Assembly: GCA_026389415.1 (NCBI GenBank)
Contig: JAPLHX010000059.1
Location: 1-9,831, forward strand
Direction of reading: 5' to 3'
From: Coprothermobacterota bacterium
GTDB lineage: Bacteria > Caldisericota > JANLFM01
Length of the DNA: 9,831 nt
The position numbers were made by a program, and so were the translations under genes. Below the pieces are notes generated by a model. That model saw only the letters and a list, made by a program, of their open reading frames with translations. It did no database searches and had not been told where the DNA came from. Shown here in pieces: positions 1-5,344 of the stretch (position 1 is its first letter; each line of letters starts with the position of its first letter).

Positions 1-6
1 GCCCAT
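1..6 (-). CDS. Start of a gene leaving the window (partial, 2 codons)
   Basis: Read on the minus strand, the first six bases of the window give ATG GGC. They are preceded by a near-perfect Shine-Dalgarno sequence AGGAGG (complement of positions 13-18), six bases from the ATG. A TATAAT hexamer lies further upstream (complement of 33-38). No other explanation for this arrangement is apparent, so a minus-strand gene almost certainly begins here. Only Met-Gly is visible, so nothing can be said about its product. It lies about 65 bases downstream of the propeller gene on the same strand and appears to have its own promoter. Confidence 0.6.
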
Positions 7-32
7 CGTTTTCCTCCTGCTGCGTTTTCTGA

Positions 33-38
33 ATTATA
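33..38 (-). promoter_or_regulatory. -10 box TATAAT for the gene starting at position 6
   Basis: The complement of 33-38 is a perfect TATAAT. It lies 26 bases before the ATG at position 6. No good -35 hexamer is seen at the 16-18 bp distance, so the match rests on the -10 box and its position. The SD AGGAGG follows at 18-13. Confidence 0.45.
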
Positions 39-70
39 GCTCCACCAATACACCCGATCTCTATACAGAT

Positions 71-1642
71 CTAGGGGGCGGGATACCTGATCTGCACCTC
101 TAACGGAGGCAGCCAATCCACCCGGCAGCCCAGGGTTTCGGCAATGAAACGCAACGGCAACATGGTCCGGCCAGGTGGCTGGATGAAGGGCTTGATTTCG
201 GGGTTTTCCGGATCGATCGGGGTGTCCACTCCATTGACGGATTCCGTGCTCTTGCCGATCCAAAGCTCGACCACAATCCCTTGGAAGGTGATGGTTACCT
301 TCTGCTCGGCATCCAACCAGTTTACCATTGCTCCCAGCTCCTGAGCCACGTAGCGGATCGGTAGAAATGTCCGGCCGCCGGCTATGACGGGCGCGGTATC
401 CATCGTTTTTTGTGTACCATTGACCAGGTAAGTGATTTCTCCAATCAGAAATTGCAGCTTCCGGGTGACTATTGGAGACGGAGAGGGAGTTGGCGCGGGT
501 GTAGGCGAGGGTTCAGCCGCGCCATACGCGATGAACACGTGATAGCCTGCAACGTAGAGAGTGCCATCGCTTCCGATGGCCACTTCATGGCGAATCGGCT
601 CTCCAAAATTGATGGGGGTCGGCCAAGCCGGAGTCCCGTCCGGCCTAACGGCATAGAGCTGACCGTCATCGGATCCGATGTATACAGTGCCGTTACCATC
701 CACCACCGGCGAGGCATCAATCACTCCCCCTGTCGGGAAAGACCACTTCTGTGAACCGTCCGGGCCAAAAGCATAGAGACGATAATCCTCCGCCCCGACA
801 TAGATCGTGCCGTCGGGAGCGATCGCGGGTGAGGAATGCAAGATTCGCCCTCCGCAAGGAGCTCGCCATAGGATCAAGCCGTTTGGGTTCACCGCGTACA
901 GGTTTTTATCTAGCGCGCCGATGTACAGCGTCCCGTCGCTTGCGATCGCCACGGATCCCAGAAAACCGTCACTGAGGGAAACCGGCTGCCAACGCAAGGT
1001 GCCATCGGGATTGATGGCGTAGAGAGTGCCATCGGCGGAAATGATGTAGATGCTGCCGTCCGGGGCAATGGCCGGTGCGGCGGTGATTTGGCCCATGGTC
1101 TGAAACTCCCATTTCTTCGCGCCGGAGGGGCTGAAAGCAAACAGTTTGTTGTCCGACCAACCCACATAGATCGATCCGTCGTACGTCACCACCGGAGAAG
1201 AGAAACACCAACTGTCCCCTCCTGCCGCCCGCCATTTCAGCGAACCATCCGGCTGGAAGGCGTAAAGACCATCGTCCATCGCCACGTAGATCGTGCCGTC
1301 CGGCGCCAGAGCAGGACTAGCGGAAGTTAGAGTGCCTTCGATGGGATTCTTCCAGCGCAGAGACCCGTCCCCGTTCAGAGCATAAACCCAGTGCTCGCTA
1401 TCGCCGAGATAGATGGTCCCGTCGGCTCCGACCACCGGCGATTGAAAAATGGCACTGGTTTCATAAGTCCACTTCAAGACCGGATTTGCGGGCACGCGGG
1501 CCGTGCTGTTCCCGCCGTGCCGCACATCGTGGCGAAACATCGGCCAAGGGGCGTCGGCGGCTTGTGTCACCGGCAGGGCGGTGATCCCGCTTAGAGAAAG
1601 CAGCAAAAATAAACTCACAATCCATCGACCCGCTATTTTCAT
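71..1642 (-). CDS. Secreted PQQ-like beta-propeller protein with C-terminal copper amine oxidase N-like domain
   Basis: The product is 523 aa. The start at 1642 is chosen because AGGAG lies 9 bases upstream. The in-frame ATG at 1651 directly abuts that SD, and the longer reading to 1684 would bury the signal peptide. Residues 1-29 form a Sec signal: positive start (K2, R6), hydrophobic run 8-22, and a likely cut near TQA/A at 26-29. Residues about 30-375 contain eight repeats of the form DGTIYVG..D..LYAF.PDGS.KW, typical of PQQ-type or outer-membrane-assembly-like propellers. A Pro/Ser/Thr linker (PSPTPAPTPSPSP) joins this to a roughly 125-aa tail with two copies of the R.FLPIRYVA.ELG...W / RTMLPLRFIAETLG..W pattern. 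That pattern is characteristic of the copper amine oxidase N-terminal (stalk) domain found in many secreted proteins without enzyme activity. PQQ-enzyme catalytic residues are not recognised, so a structural or cell-surface role is more likely than a dehydrogenase. The exact function is unknown. It is divergent from the TatD-HicB locus. Confidence 0.88.
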   Translation of the reverse strand: MKIAGRWIVSLFLLLSLSGITALPVTQAADAPWPMFRHDVRHGGNSTARVPANPVLKWTYETSAIFQSPVVGADGTIYLGDSEHWVYALNGDGSLRWKNPIEGTLTSASPALAPDGTIYVAMDDGLYAFQPDGSLKWRAAGGDSWCFSSPVVTYDGSIYVGWSDNKLFAFSPSGAKKWEFQTMGQITAAPAIAPDGSIYIISADGTLYAINPDGTLRWQPVSLSDGFLGSVAIASDGTLYIGALDKNLYAVNPNGLILWRAPCGGRILHSSPAIAPDGTIYVGAEDYRLYAFGPDGSQKWSFPTGGVIDASPVVDGNGTVYIGSDDGQLYAVRPDGTPAWPTPINFGEPIRHEVAIGSDGTLYVAGYHVFIAYGAAEPSPTPAPTPSPSPIVTRKLQFLIGEITYLVNGTQKTMDTAPVIAGGRTFLPIRYVAQELGAMVNWLDAEQKVTITFQGIVVELWIGKSTESVNGVDTPIDPENPEIKPFIQPPGRTMLPLRFIAETLGCRVDWLPPLEVQIRYPAP

Positions 1643-1686
1643 CGTTTTCATCTCCTTGGCTGAGCATTGTCGCCCCACTGCCAACC

Positions 1687-1692
1687 ATAATA
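1687..1692 (-). promoter_or_regulatory. Candidate extended -10 promoter of the propeller gene
   Basis: On the minus strand the sequence TGGTATTAT (complement of 1687-1695) matches an extended -10 (TGnTATAAT) with one mismatch. It sits about 45 bases before the chosen ATG at 1642. No convincing -35 is visible, which is tolerable for an extended -10 promoter. Confidence 0.35.
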
Positions 1693-1821
1693 CCAGTTCT
1701 GTGAGGTGCCACGGGTCAGTCCCTTCGCCTCCGGATCAACCGGATCGGTGCGGCAAGCAGCATCCCCAGCGCTCTTCTTGTTCGCAGGTAGGATCGTTAA
1801 TACTCCTGTCTGAGGAAGACG

Positions 1822-2144
1822 ATGCTTTTGCCTCTCGATGCCCATGCTCACATCGAGTCCGCCCACGGACCGGATGATTTGGCCTCCGCCGGCGCGGTCC
1901 TGGCAATGACCCTATCCCTGGAGGAGGCTGCCTTGGCTGTGGACCGCCGGGAACCTCACATCGTTTGGGGTGTGGGATGCCACCCCCGCCGTCGCAAGGC
2001 GCAGGAAGCGTTCTCCGCAAAACTGTTTGGTAATCTTGTGGAGCAAACCGCCGTCGTCGGCGAGATCGGTCTGGATACGGGTTCGCGCGTCCCGCTCGCC
2101 CGGCAGCTCGATACGTTTCGACAGGCACTGGCCGTGCTCGCTTG
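1822..2144 (+). pseudogene. Truncated TatD-family metal-dependent hydrolase (N-terminal third)
   Basis: An ATG with GAGGAAG 4 bases upstream opens a reading frame that begins MLLPLDAHAHIESAH. The D-A-H-A-H metal site of TatD-type amidohydrolases is present, followed by GVGCHP (about residues 50-55) and VVGEIGLD, which carries the conserved metal-binding Glu. QLDTFRQALA then matches the helix that normally precedes the next metal His. After about residue 107 similarity to the family stops. The remaining two thirds of a normal roughly 250-aa TatD, including later His and Asp ligands, are missing. The frame stays open and runs into the HicB gene at 2239. An intact TatD acts as a Mg-dependent 3'-5' DNA exonuclease or deoxyribonuclease; this fragment cannot form the full active site. 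The breakpoint near 2145 is judged by loss of similarity and is approximate. Confidence 0.7.
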
Positions 2145-2238
2145 CCCCCCACTCCAAATCTTTTATTGGCCCTTTTCGGGTGGCTCTGATCTTCCGGCTC
2201 TCCATGAACATTGTGATACACTGGAGGCGGAGGAAACC

Positions 2239-2466
2239 ATGACTCAACTGAAAGTGATTGTGGAGAAACATGCAGACGGGTATGTAGCGTACCCGCTAGG
2301 TTTGAAAGGAGTAGTGGTAGGCGAGGGGAATAGTTATGAAGAAGCTCTCGCCGATGTGAAATTAGCCATCCGATTCCACATTGAGACTTTCGGTGAAGAT
2401 GTGTTTCAAACAGATACGCCCGTATTGGAAGCATTTGTCGCGGAAACTGCAATCTCTGCTTCATGA
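2239..2466 (+). CDS. hicB: HicB-family antitoxin
   Basis: This encodes a 75-aa protein starting MTQLKVIVEKHADGYVAYP. It shows the HicB half-RNase-H-fold pattern: a beta strand, then GYVAYPLGLKGVVVGEGNSYEEALADVKLAIRFH with the G.SYEEAL helix start. No separate DNA-binding domain is visible in the remaining tail. The start is set by a doubled purine-rich SD (GGAGGCGGAGG, 2223-2233) six bases before ATG. HicB neutralises the HicA mRNA interferase by covering it. Gene order hicB-hicA with a 4-base ATGA overlap indicates translational coupling. The upstream frame is open through the truncated TatD fragment, so a longer 214-aa TatD-HicB product starting at 1822 is also possible. Confidence 0.8.
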   Translation: MTQLKVIVEKHADGYVAYPLGLKGVVVGEGNSYEEALADVKLAIRFHIETFGEDVFQTDTPVLEAFVAETAISAS

Positions 2467-2631
2467 AGAAGTTCCCCATCGATGTTCCCAAGGAAAAAGC
2501 CCTTAAAGTTTTAGAATGCCTTGGATTTCGTCTCATCCGAGAAGGGAGTCATATTTCAATGGTCCGACAAAATGCGGATGGAAGCCGTACTCCTCTCACC
2601 CTCCCCAATCATTCTGTCATCAAGGGGTCTA

Positions 2632-2655
2632 GAGTAAGAATTGGAGTAAGAATTG
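2632..2655 (+). repeat. 12-bp perfect tandem duplication
   Basis: GAGTAAGAATTG occurs twice back to back (2632-2643 and 2644-2655). It lies exactly where HicA homology is lost and directly abuts the interspersed repeat copy at 2651. It could be an insertion or slippage scar. Confidence 0.85.
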
Positions 2656-2667
2656 GGGACAGCCACT
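2651..2667 (+). repeat. Interspersed repeat core, copy A
   Basis: The 17-mer AATTGGGGACAGCCACT is identical at 6844-6860 and has near-identical reverse copies at 3645-3660 and 7089-7105. It lies inside the 3' end of the hicA frame and creates its stop codon. Confidence 0.85.
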
Positions 2668-2684
2668 AATTAAGGAAATCGATT

Positions 2685-2725
2685 AATTGGGACAGCGACC
2701 AATTCATGAAATGCGCGGTCCCCAT
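2685..2725 (+). repeat. Interspersed repeat, copy B (imperfect hairpin)
   Basis: The segment begins AATTGGGACAGCGACC (a variant of the 17-mer core) and ends GGTCCCCATT. The outer arms AATTGGGAC and GTCCCCATT are imperfectly complementary, giving a REP-like hairpin. Its inner and right part (GCGACCAATTCATGAAATG, then GTCCCCA) is nearly repeated in the same orientation at 3630-3659. It lies between the damaged hicA and the DUF169 gene. Confidence 0.7.
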
Positions 2726-2790
2726 TTTTGTCTTTTTTGCCGATGACGAAACGCACGATCGCAAATCGGAGAAAATTGAGCGAGGAAGAG

Positions 2791-3630
2791 ATGCCGATAG
2801 AAAGCAAAATTGCCCGGGCGGCCGGACTCTCAACGGAACCGGTCGCTATCGTTTGGACTGACGAAAAACCCGAAGGCGCCATCGAGCTCAAACCAGGGGT
2901 GTGGAACTGCGTGATGCGGCTGTATGCAAAAGTCGCCGGCGAAGGACGGATCGCTGTGTTCAGCCGGGAAACGGTAGGCTGCGCCGGAGCGGCAATGGGA
3001 CTCGGGTTCGGACGGCCGTTCGAAGAGCACATTGCTCGAACTGAGGAAGGTTTTTGCTGTTTTCTCTCCAACGGGATCGATGCAGCAGCGAGCCGAGAGG
3101 AATACGCAGCAATCGCAGAACGTGGCCCGGACCTTCGGCACAAGAAGATGCTGCGGGATGGGGAACGCCTGATGAAGAACCCGATGGTCGTCCGGAGATT
3201 CCTGGAGAACTTGCCCCTCTACGATGTGAAAGAGAAGTATATCGTGATGAGGCCCTTGTCTTCGACCCAAGAAGGTGAAACGGTCCGGAGCGTTGTGTTC
3301 TTGGCCGACGCAGACCAGATCTCCGCCCTCTCGATTCTTGCGAATTACCGTACCGGAAGGATCCGGGATGGGATCATCGTCGCAGCCGGGGCAGCCGGGT
3401 GTCAGGCAATGGGAGTTTGCACCTATGCGGAAAGCGGTTCGGAGAATCCCCGAGCGGTAATCGGTCTTACCGATATAGTGGCCCGGGAAGCTGTAAGGAA
3501 GCAATTGGGGAAGGATAAACTGACATTTTCCGTCCCGTACAGCCTGTACCGGGAGATGGAAGCGAACGTCCCGGGAAGTTTCCTTGAAAAAGATGAATGG
3601 AAGGAACTCAGTAGAATCGAGGACATCTAG
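2791..3630 (+). CDS. DUF169 family protein (COG2043)
   Basis: This is a 279-aa, cytosolic-looking protein with no signal peptide or membrane segment. It matches the DUF169 layout: an N-terminal GLSTEPVAIVW strand, a first conserved Cys region (WNCVMRLYAKVAGEGRIAVF, C40), a second (GCAGAAMGLGFGRP, C64), a CC pair at 89-90, and a C-terminal AAGCQAMGVCTYAE segment (C204, C210). Cys at several of these positions is typical of the family, whose biochemical role is not established; a metal or cofactor role is only a guess. The start at 2791 is preferred because GAGGA lies 4 bases upstream. Alternatives are an ATG at 2743 and a TTG at 2728, which sit at the edge of repeat B and have no SD. Related repeats flank the gene on both sides, and no link with the neighbouring genes is evident. 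Confidence 0.82.
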   Translation: MPIESKIARAAGLSTEPVAIVWTDEKPEGAIELKPGVWNCVMRLYAKVAGEGRIAVFSRETVGCAGAAMGLGFGRPFEEHIARTEEGFCCFLSNGIDAAASREEYAAIAERGPDLRHKKMLRDGERLMKNPMVVRRFLENLPLYDVKEKYIVMRPLSSTQEGETVRSVVFLADADQISALSILANYRTGRIRDGIIVAAGAAGCQAMGVCTYAESGSENPRAVIGLTDIVAREAVRKQLGKDKLTFSVPYSLYREMEANVPGSFLEKDEWKELSRIEDI

Positions 3631-3660
3631 CGACCAATGAAATGAGTGGCAGTCCCCAAT
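3630..3660 (-). repeat. Interspersed repeat, copy C (reverse)
   Basis: AGTGGCAGTCCCCAAT (3645-3660) is the reverse complement of the 17-mer core with one mismatch. The preceding GCGACCAATGAAATG (3630-3644) directly matches the inner part of copy B. It begins at the last base of the DUF169 stop codon and ends 16 bases before the SD of the BMP gene. Confidence 0.75.
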
Positions 3661-3687
3661 GAATCTCAACAGAATCAGGAGGCCAAG

Positions 3688-4704
3688 ATGAAGAAACCTA
3701 TCCTGATAATCATCGCAGCGTTGTTGATTGCCGGCATGATCGGGTGTGCGCCGGCAGCCCAAGCGCCCAAAACAGATAAAGTAGCTTATTTGATCAACGG
3801 CGCATTAGGAGATAAGGCCTTCTACGATTCCGGCCAATTGGGCATCGATCAACTGGCAAAGGAATATGGCGTTGAAACCCGAACGATCGAGGCCAAGTTC
3901 GATACCGCTCAATATGGGGCTTCTTTACAAGAAGCTGTCAACTATGCCGACGTGGTTTTTGTCATTTCCTACGGTTTCGAGAACCAGCTCAAGGAATATG
4001 CCGATAAGAATTCAGGTAAGATCTTCGTCAATTTGGATACAGTCGTAGAGAATAGTAAGAAGAGCATTACATCTGTAGATTTCATTGAAGAAGAGAGCGC
4101 TTATCTCGCCGGCGTTGTCGCAGGGCTAACGACCCTTGATACCACGATTCCAGGGATTAATTCTGAGAAAATCATCGGCGCAGTCGGCGGCGATGTGGAT
4201 CCCGTTGTCTCGGCTTTTATTTTTGCCTACACGAATGGCGCTCTATCGATCGATCCCCAAATCAAAGTTGAAACGAAATACCTTGGAAGCTGGGAGGACA
4301 GCGCCAAAGGAAAGCAGGTTGCATTGCAGCTCTACGATCTGAAAGCCGATATCGTCTTTCAGATCGCTGCCGCTGCGGGGCTGGGCGTATTGCAAGCTGC
4401 CGGCGAACGCGGTTTGTACGCGATCGGCGTGGACACCAACCAGAATGACCTGGTCCCCGGCAATGTGGTTGCCAGTGACATCAAGGATGTGGGCAAGGGC
4501 ATTTATGAGGTCTTCAAGAGTATCAAAGATGGCAGCTACAAACCGGGAACTGTATTTAAATATGGGCTTGCATCGGGCGGAGTGGATATCGACTTTACCG
4601 CCCAGAAGCAGGTTTTACCCCAAAGCATTGAGGACAAAGTGATGGCTGTTCGTCAGCAGATTATTGACGGCACATTGAAAGTAGAGATCTATCAAGGCGA
4701 ATAG
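3688..4704 (+). CDS. BMP/PnrA-family substrate-binding lipoprotein
   Basis: This is a 338-aa lipoprotein. The start at 3688 has a perfect AGGAGG (3677-3682) five bases upstream. Residues 1-19 are a lipoprotein signal (KK, hydrophobic 5-18, MIG) and C20 is the acylated Cys, followed by an Ala/Pro linker. The mature part follows the basic membrane protein/PnrA type of periplasmic-binding fold: KVAYLINGALGDKAFYDSG near the N-terminus, YGFENQLKEYADKN, SVDFIEEESAYLAGVVAGL, IGAVGG, then GLYAIGVDTNQNDLVPGNVVAS. Members bind nucleosides (e.g. PnrA) or related ligands for an ABC importer. No permease or ATPase genes lie next to it, so it is an orphan here. The adjacent NAD-salvage genes make a nucleoside- or pyridine-like ligand worth considering, but this is inference. 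Confidence 0.88.
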   Translation: MKKPILIIIAALLIAGMIGCAPAAQAPKTDKVAYLINGALGDKAFYDSGQLGIDQLAKEYGVETRTIEAKFDTAQYGASLQEAVNYADVVFVISYGFENQLKEYADKNSGKIFVNLDTVVENSKKSITSVDFIEEESAYLAGVVAGLTTLDTTIPGINSEKIIGAVGGDVDPVVSAFIFAYTNGALSIDPQIKVETKYLGSWEDSAKGKQVALQLYDLKADIVFQIAAAAGLGVLQAAGERGLYAIGVDTNQNDLVPGNVVASDIKDVGKGIYEVFKSIKDGSYKPGTVFKYGLASGGVDIDFTAQKQVLPQSIEDKVMAVRQQIIDGTLKVEIYQGE

Positions 4705-4717
4705 TTACCGCTATTCG
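4698..4717 (+). terminator. Hairpin over the BMP stop codon
   Basis: CGAATAG (4698-4704) and CTATTCG (4711-4717) are perfect 7-bp complements around a 6-base loop. The stem includes the stop codon. No T-run follows, so a rho-independent terminator is doubtful; it may be a 3' mRNA stabiliser or chance. Confidence 0.3.
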
Positions 4718-4746
4718 TAGAATCGCAACTATGCTAAGGGGTGGTG

Positions 4747-4752
4747 TAAAAT
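4747..4752 (+). promoter_or_regulatory. Candidate -10 box before the NAD-salvage genes
   Basis: TAAAAT preceded by GGTG lies 28 bases before the proposed start at 4775. The 70-base gap after the BMP gene leaves room for a promoter, but no clear -35 is seen. The pair could also be read through from the BMP gene. Confidence 0.25.
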
Positions 4753-4774
4753 CCAAGAGCTTAGAGGTGAGATC

Positions 4775-5344
4775 ATCAAGATTCAGCCGGCAGATGCTTT
4801 GGTAGTAGTGGACCTGCAGAACGATTTCTGTCCGGGCGGGGCCTTGCCGGTGGAGGAGGGCCACCACATTGTGCCGGTGATCAACCAGATCTTGCCGCTG
4901 TTCGGCCATGTGCTGATGACGCGCGACTGGCATCCGCTCGACCATTGCTCTTTCGCCGATCCACCGGGGTTTGTGGACGGAAGCTGGCCGCAGCATTGTG
5001 TGCAAAACACGCCCGGCGCGGAGTTCCACGGCGATCTGCAGATCCCCGTGGATACGGTGATCATCAATACGGCCACGGAACAGGAAGGATACAGCGGCTT
5101 TAGCAATCCGGAGCTGATAGCCCATTTACGGCAGTGGGGCGCGCAGCGGATCTTCATTTGTGGCTTAGCGACGGACTACTGTGTCAAACATACGGCGTTG
5201 GATGGCCTGCGGGAAGGATTCCACGTCTTCCTGGTGGAAGATGCATGCCGAGGCATCGACTTTCCCCCTGGACTGACCGCGCAGGCGATCGAAGAAATGA
5301 GGCAAGCCGGGGGGCGGGTGTGTCGATCAGGGGATCTTCATTGA
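4775..5344 (+). CDS. pncA: Nicotinamidase (isochorismatase-like hydrolase)
   Basis: This enzyme hydrolyses nicotinamide to nicotinate and ammonia in the NAD salvage pathway, in the cytosol. The protein is 189 aa if read from 4775. Visible motifs are ALVVVDLQNDFCPGGALPV with the catalytic Asp (D13), TRDWHP and WPQHCVQN giving metal ligands D51, H53 and H74, YSGF (106-109), and GLATDYCVKHTALDG with nucleophile C136. The catalytic Lys expected before YS(A/G)F is not found; the aligned residue is T99 (codon ACG, 5069-5071). No ATG or GTG opens the frame. Family homology reaches back to IKIQPADAL, where ATC at 4775 lies 4 bases after a GGTGA SD-like stretch (4766-4770). The first conventional candidate is TTG at 4799, which has no SD and cuts into the first strand. 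The stop overlaps the start of the next gene by TTGA, indicating coupling with nicotinate phosphoribosyltransferase. Confidence 0.85.
   Translation: MKIQPADALVVVDLQNDFCPGGALPVEEGHHIVPVINQILPLFGHVLMTRDWHPLDHCSFADPPGFVDGSWPQHCVQNTPGAEFHGDLQIPVDTVIINTATEQEGYSGFSNPELIAHLRQWGAQRIFICGLATDYCVKHTALDGLREGFHVFLVEDACRGIDFPPGLTAQAIEEMRQAGGRVCRSGDLH

Larger units (their letters stand above)
2463..2669 (+). pseudogene. hicA: HicA-family toxin with C-terminus replaced by repeat sequence
   Basis: The 68-aa reading frame overlaps the hicB stop by ATGA. The first 56 residues match HicA (double-stranded-RNA-binding fold): EKALKVLECLGFRLIREGSH, with the G-S-H motif whose His (H30) is the catalytic residue, then a DGSRTPLTLPNH strand and V-I-K-G. 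In normal HicA proteins the KG is followed by a T/S-L-R..L..AG(I/L) helix and tail. Here the sequence turns into RVRIGVRIGDSH, encoded by a 12-bp tandem duplication (2632-2655) and the interspersed repeat at 2651-2667. The TAA stop lies at the end of that repeat. The toxin therefore appears 3'-truncated and probably weak or inactive, while the active-site part and the antitoxin are intact. Product identity is confident; functional status is inference. Confidence 0.72.

Noticed and set aside
1700..1821. tRNA or structured RNA in the divergent intergenic region
   Set aside because: No cloverleaf could be drawn. Only short GGATC-type repeats (CCGGATCAACCGGATC) are visible.
1736..2536. A 266-codon minus-strand open frame opposite the TatD fragment and hicBA
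   Set aside because: Its translation is rich in Arg, Pro and His, has no family features, and covers well-supported plus-strand genes. It is a shadow frame.
2830..3762. A 310-codon minus-strand open frame opposite the DUF169 gene
   Set aside because: It shows His/Cys/Phe-rich, low-quality composition and no SD, and lies opposite a clear family member.
5134..5340. N-terminal extension of the phosphoribosyltransferase frame back to 5134
   Set aside because: The extra 69 residues are the nicotinamidase gene read in another frame. Family similarity and a proper SD begin at TTG 5341.
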